Assembly (NCBI GenBank): GCA_963844115.1
Contig: CAWJNN010000002.1
Coordinates: 33,520 to 97,519 of the forward strand
Direction of reading: 5' to 3'
DNA length: 64,000 nucleotides
From: CS4-C045 sp963844115
GTDB taxonomy: Bacteria; Planctomycetota; Planctomycetia; Pirellulales; UBA7805
In this document: in pieces, positions 36,626 through 46,241 of the stretch
Layout: each line of letters begins with the position of its first letter
How positions within the stretch are numbered: the stretch's first letter is position 1
The notes under the pieces: generated by a model
The model's database searches: none
Told to the model about the DNA's origin: nothing
Seen by the model: only the letters and a program-made list of their open reading frames with translations
Position numbers and translations under genes: made by a program

Positions 36626-36817
36626 GAAACACCGCCGGCGAACATCCTGATCGCCGCACCTGTCTGTTAAGGAGGGAAAGGGGAGAGAAGGGGTGACAAA
36701 ACGCCAAAGTCAACCAATCGCCGCAACCACGCGGCGAGGGGCTGGCTCAACGGCCGCCGCCTAACCTATTGTAGAGATGCCCCCGCGATCCCTCAAGCAT
36801 GCGGCGTAGGGGATAAA

Positions 36818-36951
<134 letters not shown>

Positions 36952-36973
36952 AGGATGCACTATTCCCTAGCTA

Positions 36974-37022
36974 GACCACTGATCACCGATTAGTGATTAC
37001 CGATAACCGACTACTGATCGCC
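36974..37022 (+). repeat. Heptad array (gatNacc)n, seven degenerate units
   Basis: gaccact, gatcacc, gattagt, gattacc, gataacc, gactact and gatcgcc follow one another without a break. Confidence 0.8.
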
Positions 37023-37053
37023 GGACATTCACCGCTCCCCGCTATCCGTCCCT

Positions 37054-37109
37054 CACGAATAACCAATAACGATTAACCAATAACTATTAACTAGTCACCA
37101 ATAACTACC
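37054..37109 (+). repeat. Heptad array (aaccaat)n up to the proB start
   Basis: Eight degenerate heptads such as aaccaat, aacgatt, aactatt, aactagt and caccaat end 3 bp before the proB ATG. No Shine-Dalgarno site is left. Confidence 0.8.
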
Positions 37110-37112
37110 CCA

Positions 37113-38252
37113 ATGCCCGACCTTCTCCGTCAGGAAATCGCGACCGCTGCCGATACGATCGTGGTCAAGATCGGCACGCGTGTTTTGACCGGGGCGGACG
37201 GCTTGCTGAACCAGCAGCGGATTTCGACGCTGGCCGAGGAACTGAACCAGCAGATGTCCGGCGGTCGCAAGGTGGTTTTGGTCAGTTCGGGTGCTGTGGG
37301 AGCCGGCATGGGTCGGCTTGGTTTGAGTGAACGTCCAGCCGATCTCGCTCATCTACAGGCGGTCGCGGCCGTCGGACAGTCGAACCTGGTCGAATCGTAT
37401 GACAAGGCGTTGGCCAAACACGGACGCCACGCCGCTCAGATCTTGTTAACGACCGACGACATGGACAACCGCGTGCGTTACCTGAATGTTCGCAACACGC
37501 TGGTGACCCTGTTGGAATACGGCGCGCTACCGATTATTAACGAAAATGATACGGTAGCGGTCGACGAGTTGTTGAACACGTTCGGTGACAACGACCGCTT
37601 GGCCGCGGCCGTGACCAATTTGTTGTGCGCACCGCTGTTGATCCTTTTGACTGACGTGGACGGTTTGTACGACGGCAACCCGGACGATCCCGATTCGAAG
37701 GTGTTGACTACAGTGACCAACATCGACGACCACGTCCTGCACTTGGCGGCTCCCCGCGCGTCGTCGGTCGGGAAGGGGGGGATGGCCAGCAAGTTGGACG
37801 CGGTACGGATGGCGACATCGGCGGGCGAGAACGTGGTGATCGCCAACGGCTATCAGCCCGGCACCCTGGCCCAGATCCTGGCGGGCGAGCCGGTCGGCAC
37901 ACTTTTCGTGGCGCAGGGCCAGGCGGTATCGTCGCGCAAGCGTTGGATCGGCTTTACCGTTCAGCCCCGCGGGCGGCTGCACCTGGACGAGGGCGCCGTC
38001 CGAGCGGTCCACAAGCAGGGCCGCAGTCTGTTACCGATAGGCGTGATCTCGGTCGACGGCGAGTTTGAAAAAGGCGATGTCGTCTCGATCTGCGACGCGA
38101 CGGGCGTCGAGTTCGCGAGGGGCCTGACGAACTACAGTGCGCAGGAGATCCAACGCCTAAAGGGCCTGAGCAGCCAGGAAATCGCGGTCAAGTTCGCGCA
38201 AAACCCTTATGACGAAGTCGTCCACCGCGACAACCTAACGCTGACGAGGTGA
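37113..38252 (+). CDS. proB: Glutamate 5-kinase with PUA domain
   Basis: ProB phosphorylates glutamate in proline synthesis. This 379-residue protein has an amino acid kinase domain: IVVKIGTRVLTG (residues 11-22), VVLVSSGAVGAGMGRLG, INENDTVAVDEL, FGDNDRLAAAVTNLL and ILLTDVDGLYDGNPDDP, with GKGGMASKLDAVRMA. It ends in a PUA domain beginning about residue 280 (GRLHLDEGAVRAV, LLPIGVISVDGEF). The start ATG directly follows a heptad array. The proA partner is not in the window. Confidence 0.95.
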   Translation: MPDLLRQEIATAADTIVVKIGTRVLTGADGLLNQQRISTLAEELNQQMSGGRKVVLVSSGAVGAGMGRLGLSERPADLAHLQAVAAVGQSNLVESYDKALAKHGRHAAQILLTTDDMDNRVRYLNVRNTLVTLLEYGALPIINENDTVAVDELLNTFGDNDRLAAAVTNLLCAPLLILLTDVDGLYDGNPDDPDSKVLTTVTNIDDHVLHLAAPRASSVGKGGMASKLDAVRMATSAGENVVIANGYQPGTLAQILAGEPVGTLFVAQGQAVSSRKRWIGFTVQPRGRLHLDEGAVRAVHKQGRSLLPIGVISVDGEFEKGDVVSICDATGVEFARGLTNYSAQEIQRLKGLSSQEIAVKFAQNPYDEVVHRDNLTLTR

Positions 38253-38294
38253 GCGTTTGCCAGCAATCAGCGCGTATTTTAACGGTAGACGTCA

Positions 38295-38693
38295 ATGATT
38301 ACCTCAAAGGCATTCTTTCCGGTCTTGATTACTGATCAGGTAGCGGAGTGCAAAGAGTTCTTTGTTTCGCTTTTCGGATTTCAATCGGTCTTTGATTCAG
38401 ACTGGTATTTGCATTTAGTCCACGCCAATCGCGCGCAGCTGGGGTTCCTTGTTCCCGGTCACCCGTCCCAACCCTCCTTCCTGCAGTCAGCGTTTGCCGG
38501 TTCGGGGCTGGTCTTCGCGTTTGAAGTGGAAAGCGTTGACGAAGCTTTCGATGCGTTGCAGAACAGTTCTGCAGATATCGTTTTTCAACCAAAGACCGAA
38601 GAATGGGGGCAACGGCACTTTATGATCGCTGGTCCCGGTGGCGTAACGATTGATGTAGTTCAAAATGTTGACCCGTCACTCAACGCAACATAG
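38295..38693 (+). CDS. VOC (glyoxalase/bleomycin-resistance-like) family protein
   Basis: This 132-residue protein has the paired beta-alpha-beta repeats of the vicinal oxygen chelate fold: ITDQVAECKEFFVSLFGFQSVFDSDWYLHL in the first half and AFEVESVDEAFDALQ, WGQRHFMIAGPGGVTIDVVQ in the second. Possible metal ligands are a His and a Glu near LHLV and the C-terminal strand, but the usual set is not complete, so it may bind a ligand without catalysis. It is a single small gene between proB and a secreted protein gene. The function is not assigned. Confidence 0.75.
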   Translation: MITSKAFFPVLITDQVAECKEFFVSLFGFQSVFDSDWYLHLVHANRAQLGFLVPGHPSQPSFLQSAFAGSGLVFAFEVESVDEAFDALQNSSADIVFQPKTEEWGQRHFMIAGPGGVTIDVVQNVDPSLNAT

Positions 38694-38826
38694 AAGGCCG
38701 TTGAACGGCAGCCGCTGTCTTTCCGGCGATTCGATCGCTAAATTGCTGAAAGGGTTTTCGGCGATTTGGGCCGTAGGCAGAGGGTCCGCCGCCGGTCAAC
38801 TTGGTCATTCACTAAGTAGGATCATC

Positions 38827-40350
38827 ATGAATGTACAAAGAGAGCGTTTGCGCGCCGGGACCATTTGCAGCGTCTTCTGCTCTGCCCTGTTTGCGGTTCT
38901 CCTTTCCTCCTCCTTTGCGCAAGGCCAGGAGCGACAAAACGCACCCGCCGGGGGCACAGGGGGAGAATGGAGATTGCAGCATCCGATCGTTATCGCTTCG
39001 GCCGTGATGGGGCCGCGCGTGCGTCTGCTAAACCTCTTCCCCATGGGAGTTCTCTGGTTGGACCGTGTACCCGTCGTGGCCGTCGTGAAGGATCCAAAAG
39101 TGTCGCCAGTCCTGATGCTTTGGAAAGAGGACACGAACCGAAGTTGGGCGTCTTATGCAGAGATTCCGGGCCTTAGCTTTCCCTCTGTGTTTTCAATCAA
39201 TGGCAACGCGATCGGTGTGGTAGCGTCAACGGGAACGGATGTTCGCGGCGGTTATGGCAACGCCATACATTTTCTCCGTATTCAAAACGGGGAGACGGGA
39301 AAACCTCATGTACTCACTCCAGCATCGAAAGACGGGTCCCGTGTAACCGTCAGTACGGTGGAAGTATCCGGCGATACGATATTTGTCTTCCTTCTTCGCG
39401 AAACCCAAGGCAACGCAGGTAATGACCTTTTGTTTGCCATGTCTCCGGACGGTGGACTCTCTTGGTCGGACACCAAGCAGATCGGCAAGACGACGATGCA
39501 CGAAGATTCCAGCCATGTGCAGGGCTTGTGTTTCAGTGGCCAGCACGTCGCGCGTTTTTTGAGCGAGCGGGAAGGCAATTTTCTGTATCGGACCAGAGAC
39601 GCTGGTAAGGCATGGGAGAAAGAACCCTTCCGAGTGCAAGACGGCCTTGCCGACACAAAACGGCTGCCGCTCGGGCGGATCCTATCTCGCGACGGGGTTG
39701 GCGTGGTCTATCTCGCGCACAATCCGCAGAATCGAAGGGAGGCCGCGTACTTCTTCACGAACTCGTCAGACCAAGGCAGGAGCTGGAGCAAGGGCGTACC
39801 CCTAACGAAGAACATGAAGGTGGAGGATCCCTCGCTATTCGTTCAGTTGGCAAGCGCCGGAAACCGTATCGCGTTTTCCTACATGGAAACAGTCGGCAAC
39901 TGGACGGAAGGAGAGATCGAGAATCATGTCGTCGTCTCTCAAGATAAGGGCAAGACCTGGGTTCGAGAGCCGCTGAACGAGCATTACAACGGGGTCATGC
40001 TGTTCAGCGCCCTCAGCGGTGCACCCGACGGTTCGCGGCTTCTCTACAGCACGGCAATCCGCATGAAGGAAGCTGGGACGTCGCGGTGTTTTCTTGTGGT
40101 TCAGGAATATTCGGAACGAAAGCCTGCCGAGGAGGATCTTGCGGTCATTAAGCGTTTGGTCACGGATTTGGGCCACCCGAAGTACAGGGTCCGCGAAGCA
40201 GCGTCGGAAAGGCTCGCCACCTTGGGGGCAAATGCTCGCAACGAACTTCTGAAGGCTAGCGAGAGTGAGGATCTGGAAGTCGCCACGCGTGCCAAGGCTT
40301 TGTTGGAAGTCCTTTTTCCGGAGTGTCTGAAGCTGAGGGTCGAGGAATAG
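38827..40350 (+). CDS. Secreted sialidase-like (BNR/Asp-box) protein with C-terminal HEAT-like helices
   Basis: The ATG at 38827 gives 507 residues with a signal peptide ending near SSSFAQGQ. Asp-boxes of form S-x-D-x-G-x-x-W are visible four times: SPDGGLSWSD, TRDAGKAWEK, SSDQGRSWSK and SQDKGKTWVR, as in six-bladed sialidase-type propellers. The last 60 residues (IKRLVTDLGHPKYRVREAAS, ERLATLGANARNELLKA, SEDLEVATRAKALLEVLF) form a HEAT-like pair of helices often attached to exported planctomycete proteins. Catalytic arginines of true sialidases were not identified, so enzymatic action is uncertain. It is likely extracytoplasmic. Confidence 0.75.
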   Translation: MNVQRERLRAGTICSVFCSALFAVLLSSSFAQGQERQNAPAGGTGGEWRLQHPIVIASAVMGPRVRLLNLFPMGVLWLDRVPVVAVVKDPKVSPVLMLWKEDTNRSWASYAEIPGLSFPSVFSINGNAIGVVASTGTDVRGGYGNAIHFLRIQNGETGKPHVLTPASKDGSRVTVSTVEVSGDTIFVFLLRETQGNAGNDLLFAMSPDGGLSWSDTKQIGKTTMHEDSSHVQGLCFSGQHVARFLSEREGNFLYRTRDAGKAWEKEPFRVQDGLADTKRLPLGRILSRDGVGVVYLAHNPQNRREAAYFFTNSSDQGRSWSKGVPLTKNMKVEDPSLFVQLASAGNRIAFSYMETVGNWTEGEIENHVVVSQDKGKTWVREPLNEHYNGVMLFSALSGAPDGSRLLYSTAIRMKEAGTSRCFLVVQEYSERKPAEEDLAVIKRLVTDLGHPKYRVREAASERLATLGANARNELLKASESEDLEVATRAKALLEVLFPECLKLRVEE

Positions 40351-40656
40351 GGCCAAACCGTGAACAAGCGGATTCAGCTGACGTAGTTACGCTGGCCCTT
40401 CACGACACGGACATCTCGTCGGCGTCCCAGGTCTGTTCAGACACCTTGGGTTTGCGAGCCTATTCGACTTATCTCCTCCGTTTCGCAGCCTTTGTCATCC
40501 TCTATATACGCTGCACTCTGCCGAACGAGTAGCCGGTGCCTTGTGGTGAATACTCTTACCGTTGCCTTCGGATGATCGTATCGGCTAAATTGTCGCATCA
40601 GATGCAGGTGGACCTGAACGTAATTTTTATTCCGTGTTTCATAAAGGAGCAACTCG
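40351..40656. other. Gene-free leader before mscL
   Basis: Nothing convincing is seen in these 306 bp. It ends in aaaggagc, a clear ribosome site for mscL. Confidence 0.5.
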
Positions 40657-41079
40657 ATGGGAATGGTCAAGGAATTCAAAGAATTTGCGCTGAAGGGCAA
40701 TGTCGTCGATATGGCGGTGGGTATCATTATCGGTGGCGCGTTCGGAAAAATTGTCAGCTCACTGGTCAATGACATCATCATGCCGCCGATCGGTATGGTG
40801 ATGGGCGGCGTCGACTTCTCAAAATTCGCGTTCCAACTCAGCGAGAAGACTGCCGAAGCCGAAGCGGTCACCATCAACTACGGCGCATTCATCAACGTCG
40901 TGTTGGATTTTCTTATCGTGGCCTTTTGCATTTTCATGGTTATCAAGGGCATGAATAACATGAAGCGCAAAGAAGAGCCGGAAGCAGCCACCACAAAGAA
41001 TTGTCCGAATTGCGACACCAGCATTTCGATCAAGGCCACACGCTGCCCGAATTGTACTTCTGAAATTGGCGCCGCTTAA
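40657..41079 (+). CDS. mscL: Large-conductance mechanosensitive channel with C-terminal zinc ribbon
   Basis: MscL opens under high membrane tension and releases solutes during osmotic downshock. Its N-terminal helix and TM1 are KEFALKGNVVDMAVGIIIGG, FGKIVSSLVNDIIMPPIGM, and TM2 is INVVLDFLIVAFCIFMVIKGMN. The short loop between the helices is normal. Unlike the E. coli protein, the C-terminus carries a four-cysteine knuckle, NCPNCDTSISIKATRCPNC, which should bind zinc. Total length is 140 residues. The ribosome site aaaggagc is 8 bp before the ATG. Confidence 0.93.
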   Translation: MGMVKEFKEFALKGNVVDMAVGIIIGGAFGKIVSSLVNDIIMPPIGMVMGGVDFSKFAFQLSEKTAEAEAVTINYGAFINVVLDFLIVAFCIFMVIKGMNNMKRKEEPEAATTKNCPNCDTSISIKATRCPNCTSEIGAA

Positions 41080-41193
41080 CATTGCGGCCTAACCATGGGA
41101 TTCACCGGAACCGGGTCCGCGTCGCGCGCGCACTACGCTCGTTCACGTCAACGCCCGGCCCGGTGATCCCGGACGTCAGGCATCTTCCCACGA

Positions 41194-41583
41194 TTGAATT
41201 ACTCTTTACTCAGCGTCAAAGTCGTCCCGGGCTCGTCCAGAAATTGCGTCTCGGGCTGGCTGGGCGATACGCTCAAGGTCCGTGTTACGGCCAAGCCCGA
41301 AAAGGGCAAGGCCAACGAGGCGGTCCTATCCCTGTTGGCCGAGGCGTTGCGCATCGACAGGAATCGGGTCACGATTTCGTCCGGGAATTCGTCCGCTAGA
41401 AAGTCGGTAAAGATCCACGGTCTTGCTGAAGCAGAGATTCGAGACCGAATCGACCAGGCAGACCCTAACCAGCATCTGCACTGGATTCTCTTGTCATCCG
41501 CGGTTCGGCTTTGTCATCCCTGGGCTGGCATCGGTCGGACAACACTTTCGTGGATTGCGTCGAAGGCTAGAATCTCTGGCTGA
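41194..41583 (+). CDS. DUF167 / YggU-family protein
   Basis: The frame from TTG at 41194 starts with LLSVKVVPGSSRNCVSGWLGDTLKVRV, then TAKPEKGKANEAVLSLLAEALRI, RNRVTISSGNSSARKSVKIHGL, which is the complete small DUF167 domain of about 85 residues. The remaining 40 residues to the stop do not look like protein and may be read-through of a lost stop. The biochemical role of the family is unknown. No strong ribosome site is seen at the TTG, so the start is uncertain. Confidence 0.7.
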   Translation: MNYSLLSVKVVPGSSRNCVSGWLGDTLKVRVTAKPEKGKANEAVLSLLAEALRIDRNRVTISSGNSSARKSVKIHGLAEAEIRDRIDQADPNQHLHWILLSSAVRLCHPWAGIGRTTLSWIASKARISG

Positions 41584-41621
41584 TATCGACTTTTTCCGTA
41601 CAGCGTCCGTGTGCCATCGTT

Positions 41622-42639
41622 ATGGATACGCTTGCTCATTCGCCGATCGTTGCCGATCTCGTAGATCTGGTCGAAACGAACCGGTCGGTTCGTGAACAGA
41701 TCGATAACGTGTTGCGCGAAGGTGACCGGGCGGTTGGGAATGTTTGCCGGGCTGGGCGGCTGGCAGACCTGATTGAATTCTTCAACGAATGGTATTGGTA
41801 CCTTCCGATTCCCGGTGACGAGTTACGCTACATTTCCCGCTTTCATAGCTTTTGTCGCACCGAGGCGGGCAACGGATTGCTGGCTGATGTTTCGTTTCGG
41901 CAGTGGTTAGCACGTTTTGTCGCGGCGCATGGCGCAGTTCTTAGATAGCGACGCTTCTGCCGTCGTGGTCGACCAATGGTTGGAGTCACCTGGCGTCGAC
42001 GTGGACGAAATGGAGATCCCGACGGGCGGGTTTCAGTCATTCAATCAGTTTTTCACGCGCCGTCTTAAGACGGGCAGTCGTCCGATCGATCGACCGTTTG
42101 ATCGCAGGCTGGTCGTTTCACCGGCAGATTGTCAGGTGGACGAAGTGGTGCCGATTCGTCCCGGCGCGACGATGGTCGTCAAGGGAAGGAAAATGACGGC
42201 CAGTTCCCTCCTGGATAACGACACGGTAGCGCTCGATTTTAATGGCGGTTGCGCGGTGACGTTATCGCTCTGGTTCCAGAACTACCACCGTTTCCATGCT
42301 CCTCTCACGGCCGACGTCATTGCCACCAAACAGATTGGCGGTTTGTACTTTGTCTCGGAGGAAAAACGGCTGTTGGAGGTGCGGCGCCGTGGTTACCTGG
42401 TATTTGACAGCCAGGAACTGGGACTGGTCGCTCTCGTGGCCGTCGGAATGGAGAATGTGAGTTCGATCCAATTCAGCGGTGAAAAGGCGAGATCGGTATC
42501 CAAGGGCGACGAACTCGGTTTTTTTGCCTACGGCGGATCCGCGATGGTTATGTTATTTAGCAATAGCGAGATCGAACTCTTTGTTCGCGCCGGGCAGGAA
42601 CTACGGGTTGGACAGCGATTTGCCACGTTGCCAGGCTGA
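41622..42639 (+). pseudogene. psd: Phosphatidylserine decarboxylase, one frameshift as read
   Basis: The enzyme makes phosphatidylethanolamine from phosphatidylserine. The N-terminal part (41622-about 41935) shows LIEFFNEWYWYLPIP and the second part (41936 onward) shows LDSDASAVVVDQWL, SFNQFFTRRLKTGSRPID, SPADCQVDEV, ALDFNGGCAVTLSLWFQNYHRFHAP and the cleavage site FFAYGGSAMVMLF, where GS processing yields the pyruvoyl cofactor. The frames meet in HGA / FLDSDA near 41937. Removing one base (gcagttc to gcattc) gives one protein of about 338 residues. Error is more likely than loss because every catalytic block is intact. Confidence 0.85.
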
Positions 42640-42676
42640 AGTACGTTGCCAGGCTGAAGTACTACGTCGAATTCGT

Positions 42677-44471
42677 TTAGCGGATGTGAACGCGATAAGG
42701 CAGAACCAGATTAACGGGTTCGGCGAACAGGTGCTGCAGTTGTTCGATGTCGGCCAGGGGTGCTACGAGTTGCGGCGCGGCTTTGCGCAGCTGGCTCGTT
42801 ACAACCTTGGACTCGATCTCCGGCCCGCCGAAAAACTGTTCAAAGACGCTTTTCGGTTTGGGAAGGATCATCAAGTTGACCTTCTTGTCCTTGTCCAGGC
42901 CAGCCGCAACCTTGGCCGCGATAATCGCATCGCGCAGCGTTCCGATCGTGTCGACCAGACCTAGTTTTTGCGCCTGTCGGCCGGTGTAGACTTTACCTTG
43001 GGCCAGTTCTTCAAGCTTGTCGAGGTCCATCTTTCGACCTTGCGCTGCCTTCGTCGTGAACTGCAGATACGTATCCTTCATCAGCAGCATGATGGCCTTG
43101 CGTTCGGCCGGTGAAAATGGTTGATCGGCGGAAAATATGCCGCTGTTTTGGCCACGGCTTACGACTTGCGTGTTAATTCCCAGCTTGTTCAAGGTCCCGC
43201 CCAATGCCATCTTGCCGCCCACGACGCCGATCGATCCGGTCAGGGTGGCAGGTTCGGCGAAGATCTGCTGGGCGCCCATCGAGATATAGTAGCCGCCGCT
43301 GGCGGCCGTGTCCCCCATGGATGCGATCACGGGCTTCTTGATTTGCACGACTTGGCGCCAGATCTGGTCACTGGCAAGTGCCGAACCACCAGGGCTGTCG
43401 ACCCGCAGTACGATCGCTCGAACTTTCTTGTCCTCGTCCGCTGTCCGCAGCGCTTTAACGATCGTGTCGGCGCCCATGGACGATCCTCCGAGCAAACCTT
43501 GTTCGCTTTCTCCCGACATGATCGGGCCGAGTGCATAGACGACGGCGATCTTATCTCCGTATGTTCTGCCTGACGACGGCTCGATGCCCATCATCAGGTT
43601 TATCAGCTTCATCATTCCTGTGAACCCGGAAAAGTCGGCATCCATCTTCTTCTCGCCGTATTTCCTGACCACCGACAGCTTCTCGCCTTTCTGTTCTTTC
43701 TTAATTTGCTCTTTCAGTTCGTCTTCGTAGGCGATTCGATCGATGAGACCAGCTTCCTTCGCCGCTTGCGCCGTAAACAAGCCCTGGTCGACCAACGCCC
43801 GAACTTTTTCCGGTTCCAGCTTACGGTCGCTAGCGACGCTTTCGACCAACTGTTCATACAGGTCGTTAATCAAGGATTCGAACTGTTGGCGTAACTCGGG
43901 CTCATCTCCGACCGCACATAGGGTTCAGCTGCTCCTTTGAAATCGCCCACCTGAAGAAAGTCTGCCTGCACACCGATTTTTTCCAGCAGATCTTTGTAGA
44001 ACATCACTTCGGCTCGGACTCCCGGCAGGACGATCGCACCGCCCGGCGGCATGACGATCTCGTCGCAGGCGCTGGCGATAAGATAATCGCTGGGCATTGC
44101 CATCTGCAGATCGGCATAGACCTTGGTACCCGCTTTACGAGCCGCGCGATCGCCGCGCGCAGTTCATTAATCTTTCCGCGCCCGACCGATGGCGTACGCA
44201 ATGCCAGAATGATGCCGGAGATATCGTCGTCTTCGGAGGCTTGATCGATTCGGGCAATCGTTTTGGCGAGACTCTGCTCGAGCTCGCCAAACAGACCGAC
44301 CTGCGTTTCGGTTTCGGGAAACTCGCCGCCAATATTTATCGCGGCGAGTTTGATCAATTTGGGCTTCGTTGATTTGGTCGCCGACGTTTCTTCAGCTTCT
44401 TTCGCCGTCGCGGCCAATGGGCAGGCCGACATCGCAGCGAGAAAAATGGTGAGGATGCGGACGTTACGCAT
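42677..44471 (-). pseudogene. sppA: Signal peptide peptidase SppA, two frameshifts as read
   Basis: SppA is a membrane-bound Ser/Lys protease that degrades leftover signal peptides. Three frames make one protein: N-terminus with a signal peptide (MRNVRILTIFLAAMSACPL), middle with the catalytic lysine block VGDFKGAAEPYVRSEMSP, and C-terminus with INDLYEQLVE, VLRVDSPGGSALASDQIW and the serine block GDTAASGGYYISMGAQQ. The breaks lie near 44130 (KRVPR against KAGTK) and 43906 (SPSY against SPELR). Each is repaired by inserting one G on the minus strand. Restored length is about 598 residues, the E. coli-type double-domain form. Confidence 0.9.
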
Positions 44472-44853
44472 GGGTCGATTCCTTCTGAAAGGTTTTCGTG
44501 AAGCGTTTGTGATACGTGTCATTGCGAAGCGTCTCGAAGCGCCTCATGTCGAAGCGTCCTCGCCAAGACGTTCATTCGGAAGAGTCATTCTGAACAGTAA
44601 TCGCGAAGGGCAGAAGGGCAGAACGGTAGGGCGACTGTCCTACGACTACATTTTCGGCCTACGACACCATTTATGGCGTTGCCCGATCATCGTCAAGCTT
44701 CTCAGCCATGGCAAGAATTGTCGACATGGCCATCTGTACAGGCATGGGGTTGCGTTCACCAATCGCATGCTGTAAATTTGAATAGGTTGATGATCTGTAT
44801 ACTAATGTCTCCCTGGCACCCGGCCTGGGAATCTCTCTCAGGAAAGGATGGAA
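44472..44853. other. Divergent intergenic region between sppA and lexA
   Basis: No gene is seen in these 382 bp. A loosely repeated gaagcgtc motif occurs three times near 44525-44560. A TATACT box (44798-44803) could be the lexA -10, but the -35 is poor. No LexA operator of a known type was identified. Confidence 0.4.
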
Positions 44854-45456
44854 ATGGGACTGACCGATAAGTTGACGCGCCGACAGAAGGGGGTCTACGA
44901 ATTCATTCGCAATAAAATCCGCACGCGGGGTTACGGACCAACGGTTCGAGAAATCGGGGTGCAGTTTGAGATTCGCTCGCCCAACGGCGTGATGTGTCAT
45001 CTGAAGGCGCTCGAGAAAAAAGGCATGATCTCGCGCGAGAAAAATATGTCGCGGGCGATTCGCCTGATGCGCGAACCGGTTGAAGAACGCGGTTTGCCGC
45101 TTTATGGAGAGATTGCTGCCGGCGTTTTGCACGAGGCGATCGAACGTGAGGAGCGGATCGACTTCGGCGACTTCTTTAACAAGAAAAATCTGTTCGTGCT
45201 GCGCGTCAAAGGCGATTCAATGATCGAAGACGCGATTAACGACGGTGACTTCGTTGTCGTCAAGAAGCAGCGAACCGCCCGCAAGGGTCAGATTGTCGTG
45301 GTCCTGACCGCCGAAGGAGAAGCCACCTTAAAGCGGTGGTATCCGGAGGCGAATCGGATCCGACTGGAACCGGCGAACTCGAACATGAAGCCAATCTACG
45401 TCAAGGATGCGAACGTCCTGGGCGCGGTCGTAGGAGTTGTTCGCAGAGTGGAATAG
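44854..45456 (+). CDS. lexA: LexA repressor
   Basis: LexA represses DNA-damage genes and cleaves itself when RecA is active. This 200-residue protein has the winged helix (RRQKGVYEFIRNKIRTRGYG, TVREIGVQFEIRSPNGVMCHL), the cleavage site Ala-Gly in IAAGVLHEA, the catalytic Ser in VKGDSMIEDAI and Lys in VVVKKQRTARKG. ATG at 44854 is preferred because the ribosome site aggaaagg lies at good distance; ATG at 44848 would abut it. A long repeat array begins a few bases after the stop. Confidence 0.95.
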   Translation: MGLTDKLTRRQKGVYEFIRNKIRTRGYGPTVREIGVQFEIRSPNGVMCHLKALEKKGMISREKNMSRAIRLMREPVEERGLPLYGEIAAGVLHEAIEREERIDFGDFFNKKNLFVLRVKGDSMIEDAINDGDFVVVKKQRTARKGQIVVVLTAEGEATLKRWYPEANRIRLEPANSNMKPIYVKDANVLGAVVGVVRRVE

Positions 45457-45461
45457 GCGGT

Positions 45462-45896
45462 GTGCGGGGTGCGGGGTGCGGGGTGCGGGATGCGGGATGC
45501 GGGATACGGGATGCGGGATGCGGGGTGCGGGATGCGGGGTGCGGGATACGGGATACGGGGTGCGGGGTGCGGGGTGCGGGGTGCGGGATACGGGGTGCGG
45601 GGTGCGGGATACGGGGTGCGGGATACGGGATACGGGATGCGGGATGCGGGGTGCGGGGTGCGGGATACGGGGTGCGGGGTGCGGGATACGGGATGCGGGA
45701 TACGGGATTCAGGATGCGGGATACGGGATACGGGATCGGGATGCGGGATACGGGATGCGGGGTGCGGGATACGGGGTGCGGGATACGGGGTGCGGGATAC
45801 GGGGTGCGGGATGCGGGGTGCGGGATACGGGGTGCGGGATACGGGGTGCGGGATACGGGATTCAGGATGCGGGATACGGGATACGGGGTGCGGGAT
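45462..45896 (+). repeat. Long heptad array (ggRtRcg)n, left arm
   Basis: About 62 heptads of ggatgcg, ggatacg, ggggtgcg-phase variants (gggtgcg) and a few ggattca. Since 7 is not a multiple of 3, all frames stay open and give spurious Gly/Arg/Cys proteins. Confidence 0.95.
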
Positions 45897-46063
45897 GGAA
45901 ACGGGGGAAGACCGAACCTACCTCGTATCCAGGCCCCGCCTCGGGACGCATCATCTTGCAGGCTCTGCCTGCGTAGCGCGCGAGCTCTCGTGCGGCAGAT
46001 CCGCGCATGTCGTGCATTCCCAGGCAGAGCCTGGGAACGAGGAGAAATCGCGCATGCTGCATC
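45897..46063. repeat. Centre of the inverted heptad structure with its own palindrome
   Basis: caggctctgcctg (45959-45971) is inverted at caggcagagcctg (46021-46033), nested between the two opposing heptad arms. No gene is seen. Confidence 0.8.
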
Positions 46064-46239
46064 GCGCAACCCGCATCCCGAATCCCGCGACTCGGATCCC
46101 GCAACTCGAATCCCGCGACTCGAATCCCGCAACTCGCATCCCGCAACTCGGATCCCGCAACTCGGATCCCGCAACTCGCATCCCGCAACTCGGATCCCGC
46201 AACCCGCATCCCGCACCCGCATCCCGCAACCCGTATCCC
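46064..46239 (+). repeat. Heptad array (cgcaact cggatcc)n, right arm, opposite orientation
   Basis: About 25 heptads such as atcccgc, aactcgg and acccgca. It is the reverse-complement sense of the left arm and ends 3 bp before the stop codon of the response regulator gene. Confidence 0.93.
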
Positions 46240-46241
46240 TC

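Noticed and set aside
44771..44815. LexA operator in front of lexA
   Set aside because: Neither the E. coli (CTGT-N8-ACAG) nor the Gram-positive (GAAC-N4-GTTC) box is present; the planctomycete motif is not known to me.
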